Shown: positions 1 to 9,169, numbered from the stretch's first letter. The stretch: DNA of 64,000 nucleotides from Desulfosporosinus sp. (GCA_020692355.1 JAIMKP010000014.1:1-64000), one strand, 5' to 3'. A program made the numbers and translations. The notes: generated by a model not told the origin, from the sequence alone.

Positions 1-28
1 GGTGCTTTTTTGGTATATTAGAAAACAT

Positions 29-62
29 AAGTTTTGGGGTGCCAGGGGATACCCCAAAACTT
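29..62. repeat. 12-bp inverted repeat upstream of the ger operon
   Basis: Positions 29-40 (AAGTTTTGGGGT) and 51-62 (ACCCCAAAACTT) are perfect reverse complements around a 10-nt loop. It lies about 70 nt before the first germination gene. Only a weak T/A tract follows, so it could be the terminator of an upstream gene outside the window or an operator. No convincing promoter is visible in the first 131 bases; a ribosome binding site (GGGAGGG) precedes the start at 132. Confidence 0.45.
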
Positions 63-131
63 TATATGTCTGTAAGGTGTATAAGGGAAGGGGGTTCGGA
101 GGAAAACTAAGCCAGATAGGGAGGGAAAAGG

Positions 132-1700
132 ATGCGCAGTTATTTAAAAATGTTCAAAGAGCTTCTCATTCGCCCCGAAGCACGCAGCGTCCGCAAAGCC
201 CCCCCAATGCCAAGCGATCGGGAATGGTCCCAACCCTTGACGGGCAGCCGGATCAAAAGTTTGCTGGATAAGAGCAGTGACATTGTGTTTCGTGAGTTTG
301 TCTTGCGGGGAAAGAAAGAAATCCCTTGTTTGCTAGCCTATGTGGACGGCTTGACGGACAAAAATCTGATCGATCATTATCTTCTCAAGATTCTTATGGT
401 GGATTTGTCAGGGGCGCCGGAACTTGCAGAGGTGACAGAAGAGACGGTTGTGCAGACGGTTTTTCATCGTTTGGCCCCTGCCAGTGAACTGAAAAAGGTG
501 AAACTTTTGGGCGAAGCCCTGGATGGGGTTTTGGGCGGGGATGCCGTTTTGTTTTTTGGAGAGCAGCAGGAAGCGCTCGTAATCGGTGTACGCAACTGGC
601 CGAACCGGGGGGTGCAGGAGCCAGAAACCGAATCAGTGGTGCGAGGACCACGGGAGGGGTTTACTGAGACCCTGCGTACGAATACCACTTTACTCAGGCG
701 AAAAATTAAGCATCCCTCTTTGCGCATCGTCTCCTTAAAATTGGGAGATTTGACCCGGACTGATATCGTGGTCGTCTATGTCGAGGGACTGGCCAGGCCG
801 GACGTTATTTCTGAGGTGCTGAAACGCCTCAGCCGCATTAAAATGGATGGGGTTTTGGAAACAGCGTACTTAGAAGAGATGATTGAGGATGTCCCCTATT
901 CTCCCTTTCCCCAAATTGCCTATACCGAAAGGCCAGATGTTCTGGCTGCCGATCTTTTAGAAGGAAAAGTAGGGATTTTAGTCGATGGAACTCCGATTGC
1001 CTTAAGCGTTCCAGTGGTGATGGCGCAGTTTCTCCAGGTAGGTGAAGATTACTATGAGCGGGCCATGATCGTGATCTTAATCCGTTTTATTCGCTACCTT
1101 GGCGTGCTGACGGCTTTGCTGGCCCCTAGCCTTTATATTGCGGTGACGACTTTTCACCAGGAGATTCTACCGACCAAAATAGCCTTAAGCGTGGCGGCCG
1201 GTCGAGAAGGCGTCCCCTTTCCTGCGCTGTTAGAGGCACTGACGATGACTCTGGCTTTAGAGATCCTGCAAGAAGCGGGACTCCGTTTGCCGAAACCGAT
1301 TGGGCAGACGATCGGGATTGTTGGAGCTTTGGTCATTGGGGATGCAGCCGTCAAAGCCAGTCTCGTGAGTCCCATCATGGTGATTATTATTGGTTTAACC
1401 GCAATCTCCAGTTATACCATACCAGCCTATGATTTAGCGATTGCCGTACGCTTAATCCGGATCCCCATGATGATCCTAGCCGGAAGCATGGGTTTTTTCG
1501 GACTGGGCTTAGGCCTTTATGCCTTACTGATCCATCTGCTCAGTCTGCGTTCCTTCGGATATCCTTACTTAAGTCCGCTCGCTCCCCTGAGAATTCGCTC
1601 CCTCCTTCAGGATACATTGGTTCGGGCCCCCTGGTGGGCCTTAAAGCATCGGCCCCATCTTATTGATACCGAGAGGCCTAAATCTGGGGGTAAGCGTTGA
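132..1700 (+). CDS. gerAA: Spore germination protein, GerA family (A subunit of germinant receptor)
   Basis: This 522-residue protein matches the GerAA/GerKA/GerBA family: a soluble N-terminal half (about residues 1-290) followed by a membrane half with roughly five hydrophobic segments (about 300-480). The family signature is visible as a GVPFPALLEAL stretch, then LRLPKPIGQTIG, GIVGALVIGDAAV and a conserved SP pair. Known role: with B and C subunits it forms an inner-membrane germinant receptor of the spore. It starts at ATG 132 after GGGAGGG and overlaps the next gene by one base, so A, B and C form one operon. Which nutrient it senses cannot be read from sequence, and the choice among gerA, gerB and gerK paralogue names is arbitrary. 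Confidence 0.93.
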   Translation: MRSYLKMFKELLIRPEARSVRKAPPMPSDREWSQPLTGSRIKSLLDKSSDIVFREFVLRGKKEIPCLLAYVDGLTDKNLIDHYLLKILMVDLSGAPELAEVTEETVVQTVFHRLAPASELKKVKLLGEALDGVLGGDAVLFFGEQQEALVIGVRNWPNRGVQEPETESVVRGPREGFTETLRTNTTLLRRKIKHPSLRIVSLKLGDLTRTDIVVVYVEGLARPDVISEVLKRLSRIKMDGVLETAYLEEMIEDVPYSPFPQIAYTERPDVLAADLLEGKVGILVDGTPIALSVPVVMAQFLQVGEDYYERAMIVILIRFIRYLGVLTALLAPSLYIAVTTFHQEILPTKIALSVAAGREGVPFPALLEALTMTLALEILQEAGLRLPKPIGQTIGIVGALVIGDAAVKASLVSPIMVIIIGLTAISSYTIPAYDLAIAVRLIRIPMMILAGSMGFFGLGLGLYALLIHLLSLRSFGYPYLSPLAPLRIRSLLQDTLVRAPWWALKHRPHLIDTERPKSGGKR

Positions 1701-2791
1701 TGCAAAGGATCTCGATTCACCAGTTCATGATCCTGAGTGCGGCTATCCTTTTGGGAACGACGTTTATGCCGGTGGCCCAAGCAACCGCACAGACGGCGGG
1801 GCGTGATGCTTGGCTGGCGGTGATGCCGGCTTATAGCTTGGCTATTCCCTGGGGCTATATGATTCTGTACCTCGCGAAAAACCATCCTGGCTTAACGCTG
1901 ATGCAAATCGCGGAAAAACTCCTGGGCAAATGGCCAGGCAAGGGAATTAACCTGATGTATGCCGGCATCACAGGTTACTTCGCCGCTTTACTATCGAGTC
2001 AACTCGTAGACCTATTTCGGCGCTCCATTCTTCCCCTTGTGCCAACGACGGTTTTTGCGGGAGGAATTTTGCTGCTCGTTGTCATCCTGGCATGGTCAGG
2101 AGTCGAAGTTTTTGCCCGCTTTGCTGAAATCGTATTTCCGCTGATTGCTTTAGGCCTGATTTTCACAACACTCTTTTCTATTCCCCGTTTTGAATGGGGC
2201 GAGTTCTTGCCAATCCTAGAGAATGGATGGATGCCGGTGGTCTGGGGAGCGTTGCCGATTGTTCCCTTTGCCATGGAATACCCTCTTTTTTTGGCGGGAA
2301 TGCTGGCTTTTTTACCCCAAGGAGAAGGGCCAAGGTTGAAAGCAGGCATATGGCGGGCCGTCCTTCTGGTGGGCCTGTTGGATACCGCGATCACACTCAC
2401 GCAGACGATGGTTTTTGGTCCGGAAGAGACGAAGCGCTTGAATTACGGTCTTTTGGCTCTGGGCAAAATGATTGAAATATCCAAAACGATTGCGGGAGTC
2501 GAGTCCATTTTTATGCTGGTTTGGATGGGAGCGTCCACTTTAAAGATCACAGGCCTGTTTTTGGGGGCCATCTGGGGAATTGAGCAGGTTACAGGCTGGA
2601 AAAGAAAGGGCTGGGTCTATATCGGGGTCGGTTTCCTCTTGTTGGGGATTAACCTAAACAAGCCCGGAGGGGCGGCTTTAGTCTTGGAAATTGCCTGGGT
2701 TGATCAGTATCTGATCTTGCCGTTGGTCGCGATGGGGGTTCCCTTACTGATGGTTGCCGAATTTTGGCAGAGGAGGCGACAGCGACGATGA
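1700..2791 (+). CDS. gerAB: Spore germination protein, GerB family permease subunit
   Basis: A very hydrophobic 363-residue protein with about ten membrane segments, belonging to the spore germination permease family (GerAB, amino acid/polyamine/organocation superfamily). In characterised receptors this subunit binds the germinant. ATG 1700 shares its A with the TGA stop of the preceding gene, the typical coupling of ger operons. A TTG three bases earlier is a possible alternative start. It ends in a basic tail (QRRRQRR). The next gene overlaps it by four bases. Confidence 0.92.
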   Translation: MQRISIHQFMILSAAILLGTTFMPVAQATAQTAGRDAWLAVMPAYSLAIPWGYMILYLAKNHPGLTLMQIAEKLLGKWPGKGINLMYAGITGYFAALLSSQLVDLFRRSILPLVPTTVFAGGILLLVVILAWSGVEVFARFAEIVFPLIALGLIFTTLFSIPRFEWGEFLPILENGWMPVVWGALPIVPFAMEYPLFLAGMLAFLPQGEGPRLKAGIWRAVLLVGLLDTAITLTQTMVFGPEETKRLNYGLLALGKMIEISKTIAGVESIFMLVWMGASTLKITGLFLGAIWGIEQVTGWKRKGWVYIGVGFLLLGINLNKPGGAALVLEIAWVDQYLILPLVAMGVPLLMVAEFWQRRRQRR

Positions 2792-4005
2792 GAAAATGGT
2801 TTTCCCTATTATTAGCCTTCTTAATGCCTTTTTCCATGAGTGGGTGTTGGGGAAAGACAGAAGTGGAAGAACTGGGGTTTATTATGGCGATGGGTATTGA
2901 TCAAGGGCAATCACCTGACACCTATAACATAACCTACCAGATGGGGGTTCCGAAAAAGGGGGGTGAGGGAGGTGGGAGATCGATTGATAATCTCACGTTA
3001 ACGGTAGAAGCGCACAGCATGCGGGAGAGCATGGATAAAGTTTATTCTGTTTCCAGCCGCCGTCCCTTTGTCGGAACGGTGAAGGTGATTGTTGTGGGCG
3101 AGAAATTAGCCCGCTCGGGCATCAATCCGGCCTTGGACTTTTTTCAGAGGTATTATGAATTTCGGAGGACTGCGTTCCTCGTAATCAGCAAAGGCCCGGC
3201 AGGACAGCTTCTGGGCGTGGAGACCAGACAGGATAAACTAGCGGGTCTCAGCATTCTGGGAATTATTGAACAGTCAAAGGCAACATCGTCTTTCCCGGTC
3301 GTTCGCCTTGGCCATTATCTGACCATTCTTGCTGACGAAATTCTGGCTCCGGTCATTCCAATCGCGTATCCGCTGAAGTCCGGTGAAGCAGGGATGATGT
3401 ACAAGGGGAAGGAAGGGGACGTGGCAGAGGAAATTCGCCTGAGCGGCGCAGGGGTTCTGAAGGGAGACCGCCTGAAGGACATCCTAAGCGAGAAGGAGAC
3501 GCGGGGCAATATGTTCCTTCAAAATGAAGTTAAGCAACGGTTTATTACGGCAGAGCTGGAGATGGGAGGCAAAAATAGTTTTGCCAGCGCTCGGATTTTG
3601 ACGACCCGGACAAAATGGAAATTGGAACCAATGGATGGCAAGGTCGGAATTCACTATACCATCACAGGAACGTGGGATGGGGATGAGCTGTCTGGCGCAC
3701 AACAAAGGCTGAGCCCTTCTGAGTGGCTAAACCAATACGAGTCGAAGGTCAATGAAGCTTTTACGGAAGTCATTCAGGAAGAATGTGTTGCTGCCATACA
3801 GAAAAGCAGAGAACTGCAATTAGACTTCATCGGTATAGGAAAACACATCCAGCAACGTGATCCACGTTATTGGAAAATGGTTAAAGATGACTGGGAAAAT
3901 AGACTCGCGAGTTTTCCGGTTGTCGTTGATGTGAACTTGCGGCCTGAAAATGAAGGGACGACCATTGGCCCGCCGACTAATCCTCCCGGTACAGGGGAAG
4001 AATAG
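2788..4005 (+). CDS. gerAC: Spore germination lipoprotein, Ger(x)C family
   Basis: A 405-residue lipoprotein. The N terminus has a basic start, a hydrophobic core and a lipobox ending MSGC, so Cys20 is the predicted lipidated residue. The mature part begins with WGKTEVEELGFIMAMGID, typical of Ger(x)C proteins. Known role: third subunit of the germinant receptor, anchored on the outer face of the spore inner membrane. ATG 2788 overlaps the gerAB stop (ATGA) and has AGGAGG 12 nt upstream; an in-frame TTG at 2764 is less likely because it would put an extra peptide before the signal sequence. The C terminus is Pro/Gly/Thr rich. Confidence 0.92.
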   Translation: MRKWFSLLLAFLMPFSMSGCWGKTEVEELGFIMAMGIDQGQSPDTYNITYQMGVPKKGGEGGGRSIDNLTLTVEAHSMRESMDKVYSVSSRRPFVGTVKVIVVGEKLARSGINPALDFFQRYYEFRRTAFLVISKGPAGQLLGVETRQDKLAGLSILGIIEQSKATSSFPVVRLGHYLTILADEILAPVIPIAYPLKSGEAGMMYKGKEGDVAEEIRLSGAGVLKGDRLKDILSEKETRGNMFLQNEVKQRFITAELEMGGKNSFASARILTTRTKWKLEPMDGKVGIHYTITGTWDGDELSGAQQRLSPSEWLNQYESKVNEAFTEVIQEECVAAIQKSRELQLDFIGIGKHIQQRDPRYWKMVKDDWENRLASFPVVVDVNLRPENEGTTIGPPTNPPGTGEE

Positions 4006-4043
4006 AAAGGAAAGATGTGAAATAGTTAGAGAGGGCGATTTTT

Positions 4044-4268
4044 ATGGGGGAACTTCATCCCGTCTGCCAGAGTTGCGGCAAGGTACCGTATCTGGGTTTA
4101 TATGACGGCTTTCGTATCCACGGACGGTTTTTCTGTACAGAGTGTGAGCAAAGGTTATTAACAGAAGCGATCGGTTCAGCGTTCTATTTGAAGATGGCCC
4201 AGCATTTGCGTTTTTTAGGGGATGGCCAAGAGATGGAGGTGCTCAGGCCGGGTGCCTGGCGCAGATGA
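4044..4268 (+). CDS. gin: Inhibitor of sigma-G, Gin (CsfB) family
   Basis: A 74-residue zinc-finger-like protein. Two CxxC pairs are visible (C8/C11 and C31/C34) separated by a GLYDGFRIHGRFFC segment that resembles B. subtilis CsfB/Gin (GIHLYTKFIC in that protein, from memory). The next gene is the yaaO-type decarboxylase, the same neighbour as in B. subtilis. Known role: anti-sigma factor that blocks premature sigma-G (and sigma-E) activity during sporulation. A purine-rich site (GAGAGGG) precedes ATG 4044. The C terminus past residue 55 is unlike Bacillus Gin. Identification rests on the cysteine spacing and the locus together. Confidence 0.82.
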   Translation: MGELHPVCQSCGKVPYLGLYDGFRIHGRFFCTECEQRLLTEAIGSAFYLKMAQHLRFLGDGQEMEVLRPGAWRR

Positions 4269-4331
4269 TGCAATATCCTGCCACTTGTGATACAATAAAT
4301 TGTAAATTCTCGTGGACAAGGGGGTCTGTTG

Positions 4332-5735
4332 TTGCCAGGTTTGTACGAGGGTTTGCAGCATTACCTAAGTCAGGGGCTGCGTTCGTTTCATACCCCAGGA
4401 CACAAGGGGAAGCGGGAGTTTTTTCCGGGAATGAGGTTTCCGGAGGGGGATTTGACCGAGCTGCCGGGGTTGGATATGCTTCATTCCCCAACGGGGATTA
4501 TTGCTTCGAGTCAGGCCCGGGCCGCAGAGATTTATGGTGCACAAGCGAGCTTTTTCTTAGTCAATGGGGGCACGGTAGGCAATCAGGCCATGTTTCTTGC
4601 CCTTGGCCAGGCTCAAGGAGAGGTTATCGTGGAAAGGCAGGCTCATCGTTCGGTGATGTCTGCTTTAGTCTTGACAGGACTTACGCCCCGCTACCTTCCA
4701 GCAACGATTCACCCGGAGTTTAATTTGCCTTTGGGCCTGGATCTCAAACACACTGCAACGTGCTTGGGTAATGCCCTTGCCTGGCATTTTACTTATCCAA
4801 GTTATTATGGTTCTCTGATTGACTTAACGCAGATTTTGGGTATCCGGGAGCGAGATTTTCCGGGTCTTCCGGTTTTTGTCGATCAAGCCCATGGAGCGCA
4901 TTACCTTCATGATTTGTTTCCTCCGGGAGCCTTGGCCATGGGTGCGGATGCCGTGCTTCAGAGCCCGCACAAAACCTTGAGTGCTTTAACTCAAGCGGGA
5001 ATGTTGCATGTGCAGGGGCAGCGGCTGGCTCGCCACTCCCTGCAGCAGGCCCTGGAATTGCTACAATCATCCAGTCCCAGCTACTTGCTCATGGCTTCCT
5101 TAGAGCAGGCGCTTGAATTTGCCCAGGATCGAAAGCGTTGGGCAGGCCTTGAAGAGGAGGTAGCCCGGCTACATCACGACACCGAGGGGCTGCGCCTTCT
5201 CAACCGCGAGGACGAAGGAAGGTATGGCATTTGGCGGGTGGATTGGTCTAAGATTTTGGTCAATACGTCCTCATTAGGCATCAGTGCTCCGGAATGTGTC
5301 GAGTGGCTGCGCCGGGATGAGGGGATCGAACCGGAGCTGTGGGATGGAGAAAACATCCTGTTTATGTTGGGCATCGGGAATACGGCAGAGGATGTCAGGT
5401 CGCTTAACCAGGCCTTGCAGCGGCTAAGGGACGGGCACAAGGGTAGCGTTCGTAGGAATCGGAAATGGCCACGCTTGGAGCTGCCGCCCCAGCCGCCGTT
5501 GCGTCGAACGCCCAGAGAGGCTTTTTTTGGTCGGAAACGAAGATTGACACTAAGGGATAGCCTTGGCCAGGTGGCCGCAGAAAGCATCTCTCCCTATCCT
5601 CCAGGGATTCCGATCGTTGTCATGGGGGAAGTGATCACGCCTGAGGTTTTAGAAACCCTGCAAAACCGTGGGGTGCAGTGGCAAGGTTGGGAAGGGTATG
5701 CGGATCAATGGATTTGGGTACTCGATGAGGGGTAG
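4332..5735 (+). CDS. yaaO: PLP-dependent Orn/Lys/Arg decarboxylase family protein (YaaO-like)
   Basis: A 467-residue fold-type I PLP enzyme. Family marks are FHTPGHKG near the N terminus, a substrate/PLP region with VNGGTVGNQAMF, DQAHGAH (PLP ring aspartate), and SPHKTLSALTQ with the predicted Schiff-base lysine. The C-terminal decarboxylase domain ends with ISPYPPGIPIV and GEVI. B. subtilis YaaO is the locus equivalent; the true substrate (arginine, lysine or another) cannot be told. The start is TTG (4329 or 4332) after AAGGGGG; no ATG fits. In B. subtilis tmk, yaaQ and yaaR follow, but here holB follows after 6 nt, so those genes are absent or elsewhere. Confidence 0.88.
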   Translation: MPGLYEGLQHYLSQGLRSFHTPGHKGKREFFPGMRFPEGDLTELPGLDMLHSPTGIIASSQARAAEIYGAQASFFLVNGGTVGNQAMFLALGQAQGEVIVERQAHRSVMSALVLTGLTPRYLPATIHPEFNLPLGLDLKHTATCLGNALAWHFTYPSYYGSLIDLTQILGIRERDFPGLPVFVDQAHGAHYLHDLFPPGALAMGADAVLQSPHKTLSALTQAGMLHVQGQRLARHSLQQALELLQSSSPSYLLMASLEQALEFAQDRKRWAGLEEEVARLHHDTEGLRLLNREDEGRYGIWRVDWSKILVNTSSLGISAPECVEWLRRDEGIEPELWDGENILFMLGIGNTAEDVRSLNQALQRLRDGHKGSVRRNRKWPRLELPPQPPLRRTPREAFFGRKRRLTLRDSLGQVAAESISPYPPGIPIVVMGEVITPEVLETLQNRGVQWQGWEGYADQWIWVLDEG

Positions 5736-5741
5736 GGGAAG

Positions 5742-6599
5742 ATGGCAAATGCATTCATTAAACCTTTAGAGAAAGCCGCACAGGCTGGAAGGCTGCCTCA
5801 CTTGCTCATTTTTCATGGCGGCAGCGGGGTCGAGAGAACCAAGACCGCGCTGAGGCTGGCTCAAGTGCTGAATTGTACAGCTGGCGCAGGGGACAGGCCT
5901 TGCCAGGAGTGTGTGGCCTGCCGCAAGGTTCTTTCCGGAAATCATCCGGATGTGTCTGTGCTTAAGTCAGCCAAGGCTTCGATTGGGATTGAAGCGATTC
6001 TTCATTGGCAGGAAAAAATATACCGTAAACACTACGAAGGGATGTATAAGGTTTTTTCCCTTGAAGAAGCGGAGCGGTTGACGCTTCCAGCCGCCAACGC
6101 TTTGCTAAAGGTGGCTGAAGAGCCGCCAGAACGCACTGTCATCATCCTGAGCGCGCAAAATATAGAGGGGATCTTGCCGACGCTTCGTAGCCGATCGCAG
6201 GCGATCTATTTTCCGCCTCCAAGTTATGAAGTTTGGCTGACCCACTTGGAAACATTGAGTTCGAACGCCTTGCCCGAAGAGGCGTTTCGCTTGAGCGGTG
6301 GTTCAGCGGAATTGGCGGAAAAAATTCTCGGGCTAGGGGTGAGCCCAGTCCAAACATGGGTCGAGAACTACTGGGCAGCGCTTGAACAAAGGGATTTTTC
6401 CCAGCTATTTCCTCTGTTTCCCGTGGAGAAAGTAGAGGCGTTAGTGTTCTTAGAGGTTTTGGCGGTCAAGCTACGAAACGAAGATCCCAAAACCCATGCC
6501 GTGGCTTTGCTTAAGATAGGGAAAGCAATTGAGAACATTGAACATAATGCGACCCCGCGTTTGGCTTTAGAAGTGCTGGCCGTGCAATTATTCCGATAA
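5742..6599 (+). CDS. holB: DNA polymerase III subunit delta' (clamp loader)
   Basis: A 285-residue AAA+ clamp-loader subunit. It carries the GGSGVERTKTA version of the Walker A site, which is degenerate as usual for delta', a zinc-module cysteine set (CTAG...CQECVAC, about residues 46-63), NALLKVAEEPP and the sensor region LRSRSQAIYF. That last motif reads SRS where many clamp-loader subunits have SRC. Known role: stator of the clamp loader that places the sliding clamp on DNA. It is followed 12 nt later by ricT, then yabA, the same block as in B. subtilis. Confidence 0.92.
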   Translation: MANAFIKPLEKAAQAGRLPHLLIFHGGSGVERTKTALRLAQVLNCTAGAGDRPCQECVACRKVLSGNHPDVSVLKSAKASIGIEAILHWQEKIYRKHYEGMYKVFSLEEAERLTLPAANALLKVAEEPPERTVIILSAQNIEGILPTLRSRSQAIYFPPPSYEVWLTHLETLSSNALPEEAFRLSGGSAELAEKILGLGVSPVQTWVENYWAALEQRDFSQLFPLFPVEKVEALVFLEVLAVKLRNEDPKTHAVALLKIGKAIENIEHNATPRLALEVLAVQLFR

Positions 6600-6611
6600 G
6601 GAGGAACGTGT

Positions 6612-7469
6612 GTGATTGAGGTGGTGGGAGTCCGCTTTAAACAAGCAGGTAAAATTTATTATTTTGCCCCAGGAGATTTGAGCCTGGCCACAGCTGATCG
6701 AGTGATTGTGGAAACGGCCCGAGGGGTTGAATTTGGCGAAATTGTGATTCCATCCCGGGAGGTTCGGGATGATGACGTGGTTCTGCCGCTTAAGCAGGTG
6801 ATTCGCAGGGCCACGCCAGAGGATGAACACGTGCTCGATACCAACAAGGCTAAGGAAAAAGATGCATTTCAAATTTGCCTCAAGAAAATCGCCGATCATC
6901 ACCTGCCGATGAAACTTGTGGATGTTGAGTACACCTTTGACAGCAATAAAATCATCTTTTCCTTTACAGCTGAAGGAAGGGTTGATTTTCGTGAACTGGT
7001 CAAAGATCTGGCCGCTGTGTTTCGTACGCGCATTGAACTGAGGCAGATCGGGGTCAGAGACGAAGCGAAAATGCTTGGCGGAGTTGGTTCCTGTGGGAGA
7101 GTGCTGTGCTGTGCCTCCTTTTTGGGGGACTTCGAACCGGTGTCCATTCGCATGGCGAAGGATCAAAAGCTCTCCCTGAATCCAACGAAGATTTCGGGCA
7201 TTTGCGGGCGTCTGATGTGCTGTCTGAAGTACGAGAACGAATGCTATGGCTGTGAAGATAAGGAAGATGCTAAGAAACCGTTCCCGAATGAGGATATCTA
7301 TGATATACCTGAAGAAGAGGGCCCGGAGGTTCAGCCGCCGAAGGCTGCTACAGCCAGTCAGCGGGTTGAAAAACGAGAGCCGGCCGCTGTTTCGGTGCTG
7401 GCCCCCAAGGGAAAGGCGCCAGCTCACCGCAGAGGGGAAAAACCCAAGGGAAAGAGTGAGCGGGCATGA
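6612..7469 (+). CDS. ricT: PSP1-domain regulator RicT (YaaT)
   Basis: 285 residues with the PSP1 fold. Two cysteine motifs, SCGRVLCC (about residue 160) and ICGRLMCC (about residue 198), plus a YGC further on, match the iron-sulfur ligands of RicT. In B. subtilis RicT works with RicA and RicF in a complex that affects RNase Y, the Spo0A phosphorelay and biofilm formation. Start is GTG 6612, six bases after AAGGAGGA. After about residue 215 there is a charged, proline/alanine/lysine-rich tail of about 70 residues that looks disordered. The ATG of yabA overlaps its stop. Confidence 0.92.
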   Translation: MIEVVGVRFKQAGKIYYFAPGDLSLATADRVIVETARGVEFGEIVIPSREVRDDDVVLPLKQVIRRATPEDEHVLDTNKAKEKDAFQICLKKIADHHLPMKLVDVEYTFDSNKIIFSFTAEGRVDFRELVKDLAAVFRTRIELRQIGVRDEAKMLGGVGSCGRVLCCASFLGDFEPVSIRMAKDQKLSLNPTKISGICGRLMCCLKYENECYGCEDKEDAKKPFPNEDIYDIPEEEGPEVQPPKAATASQRVEKREPAAVSVLAPKGKAPAHRRGEKPKGKSERA

Positions 7470-7777
7470 GTCAATTGACGCAGGCCATTGTCGAGGTTCT
7501 GGAGCGGCTTAAGTCACTGACAGAAGAGATGGAACGGCTAAAACGATATGTTACGGCTTTAGAGGAAGAAAATATCCGCTTGAAGCGGGAACTCTGTGCG
7601 ATACCAGAGCAAGAGACCGAGCGGGTGCAGCAGAATGCTGAGCGGCTACAGGGCGTAGGGCACGAAAATCTGGCCAAGCTCTATCAGGAAGGATTTCATG
7701 TCTGCCATCTTCATTTTGGCCAGCCTTTAGAGGCGGGGGATTGTCTGTTTTGCACGGCTTTCTTAAGGAAGGATTGA
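7466..7777 (+). CDS. yabA: Replication initiation control protein YabA
   Basis: 103 residues. The N-terminal half is a leucine-zipper coiled coil (about 8-45), and the C terminus has the zinc site HVCHLHFG then CLFC. In B. subtilis YabA forms tetramers through the coiled coil and binds DnaA and DnaN to prevent re-initiation. ATG 7466 overlaps the ricT TGA (ATGA), so the two are translationally coupled. The order holB-ricT-yabA-rsmI is conserved. Confidence 0.92.
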   Translation: MSQLTQAIVEVLERLKSLTEEMERLKRYVTALEEENIRLKRELCAIPEQETERVQQNAERLQGVGHENLAKLYQEGFHVCHLHFGQPLEAGDCLFCTAFLRKD

Positions 7778-7784
7778 ACTGAGG

Positions 7785-8621
7785 ATGTTGGAGAAGGGAA
7801 CACTCTATGTTTGCGCGACACCCATCGGCAATTTAGGGGACATCACATTGAGGGTGCTTGATACCCTACGCGAGGCTGACTTGATCGCCGCAGAGGATAC
7901 CCGCCACTCCCGTAAGCTCTTGGAACATTACCAGATCAAGACTCCGCTCACGAGTTATCATGAACATAACGAAAAGGGGAAAACGCAGGCGTTGCTTAGG
8001 AGGCTGAAAGAAGGAGACAGCATTGCCTTGATCTCCGATGCCGGGATGCCGGGGATCTCGGATCCAGGAGCAGAGATTATGAGAGCTTGTTTGGAAGACG
8101 AGGTTAAAGTGGATGTGCTGCCCGGCCCTAATGCAGCCTTAACTGCTCTTTTGCTTTCGGGGCTTCCAGCCGAACCCTTCGTCTTTCACGGCTTCTTGCC
8201 CGCCGCAGGGGGAGAAAGGCGGCGCAGGTTGGAAAACTTGGCGAAGCTCCCATTTACCCAGGTTTTTTACGAAGCACCCCATCGTTTGACGGAAGTGCTG
8301 CAAGATATGAGTGCCATCTTGGGCGCGCGGCAGGCAGCCGTCGTGCGGGAAATAACCAAATTGCACCAGAGTGTGCACAGGGGGCTTTTGCCTGCTCTTG
8401 AGGAGGAATTTTCCCTGCAGCCAGCCAAAGGGGAATGCTGTGTGGTGATAGCTCCCTATTCAGAAGAAAAAGAACAGGGAAGTTCAGAGGATTGGGTGAG
8501 GGAGGTTCATGTTCGCTTGGCCTTAGGGGTTCCTCCTCAGGAGGCGATGAAGGAAGTGGCCAAGGTGTTCGGGGTTTCGAAACGGGAGGTTTATCAGGCG
8601 GTTCTTAAGTACAGGGAGTGA
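7785..8621 (+). CDS. rsmI: 16S rRNA (cytidine1402-2'-O)-methyltransferase RsmI
   Basis: 278 residues of the tetrapyrrole-methylase fold. Recognisable motifs are LYVCATPIGNLGDIT at the N terminus, AAEDTRHSRKLL, SDAGMPGISDPG (SAM-binding loop) and LPGPNAALTALLLSG. It 2'-O-methylates C1402 of 16S rRNA. ATG 7785 lies seven bases after yabA. A short C-terminal helical domain (about 230-278) with SKREVYQAVLKY is typical of Firmicute RsmI. It converges on abrB across a hairpin. Confidence 0.93.
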   Translation: MLEKGTLYVCATPIGNLGDITLRVLDTLREADLIAAEDTRHSRKLLEHYQIKTPLTSYHEHNEKGKTQALLRRLKEGDSIALISDAGMPGISDPGAEIMRACLEDEVKVDVLPGPNAALTALLLSGLPAEPFVFHGFLPAAGGERRRRLENLAKLPFTQVFYEAPHRLTEVLQDMSAILGARQAAVVREITKLHQSVHRGLLPALEEEFSLQPAKGECCVVIAPYSEEKEQGSSEDWVREVHVRLALGVPPQEAMKEVAKVFGVSKREVYQAVLKYRE

Positions 8622-8636
8622 TTAGGAGCGTTAGGT

Positions 8637-8666
8637 AAAAAAAGAAGGCCCTTAAGTAAGGCCTTC
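8637..8666 (-). terminator. Rho-independent terminator of abrB
   Basis: GAAGGCC (8644-8650) pairs with GGCCTTC (8660-8666), and the plus-strand A-run at 8637-8643 becomes a U-run after the stem in a minus-strand transcript. The orientation therefore fits termination of abrB; the plus-strand side lacks a good T-tract. Confidence 0.8.
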
Positions 8667-8713
8667 GAGATTCTTTGGCTGAGGCGATGAAAATTATGTA
8701 ACCCTCAGGCGGC

Positions 8714-8998
8714 TTAGACGGCTTCCGTATCAGCGCTTCCTGCTGTAAGTCCTACGGTCTCGCCCATGGCTGCAGCGCATTCCCGGCAGACATTTTTGCC
8801 CCGGAAAATTTGCACATCGCTGGCATTACCACAAAACACACAAGCCGGCTCATACTTTTTAAGGATAATCTTCTCTTGATCGACATAGATTTCCAAAGCG
8901 TCCTTTTCCTCGATCCCCAGAGTTCTCCTTAGTTCGATGGGGAGCACGACACGACCCAGTTCGTCTACTTTTCTCACGATCCCAGTTGATTTCATCAT
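8714..8998 (-). CDS. abrB: AbrB-type transition-state regulator with CxxC...CxxC tail
   Basis: The N-terminal half has the swapped-hairpin DNA-binding sequence of AbrB/SpoVT proteins (STGIVRKVDELGRVVLPIELR). Known role: global repressor of stationary-phase genes, itself repressed by Spo0A. It sits between rsmI and metG on the opposite strand, as in B. subtilis. The start is placed at ATG 8998 (94 residues) because GGAGGAG lies nine bases before it; MKSTG at 8995 is the alternative. The C-terminal half is not Bacillus-like: C53/C56 and C71/C74 form a small zinc-ribbon pattern with FRGKNVCRECA. The same layout is, to my knowledge, common in clostridial AbrB proteins. Confidence 0.9.
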   Translation of the reverse strand: MMKSTGIVRKVDELGRVVLPIELRRTLGIEEKDALEIYVDQEKIILKKYEPACVFCGNASDVQIFRGKNVCRECAAAMGETVGLTAGSADTEAV

Positions 8999-9045
8999 CT
9001 TACTACACTCCTCCGCAACAAGTTTCGACATAAATTTACACCCTT

Positions 9046-9074
9046 ATGATACCAATGGTTCCATTAAAAGTCAA
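9046..9074 (-). promoter_or_regulatory. Sigma-A promoter of abrB
   Basis: On the minus strand TTGACT (9069-9074) and TATCAT (9046-9051) are separated by exactly 17 bp. The spacer holds a small inverted repeat, AATGG-TT-CCATT on the plus strand (about 9055-9066), a possible operator for autoregulation. The divergent metG has only an isolated TATAAT at 9129-9134 with no clear -35. Confidence 0.75.
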
Positions 9075-9169
9075 CCTTTTTTGGGGTTAGACAAAAAAAT
9101 TTTTGTATAAATTTTGGGTATTGGTGGGTATAATTGAGTATTCAGAGAGATTAAAAAGGGGATGCAGCG

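Noticed and set aside
4265-4723. 152-residue frame overlapping the start of yaaO
   Set aside because: It is out of frame with a recognisable PLP enzyme and has no family features.
6588-7427. 279-residue minus-strand frame opposite ricT
   Set aside because: It covers a confidently coding gene on the other strand, has no ribosome binding site and encodes no recognised protein.
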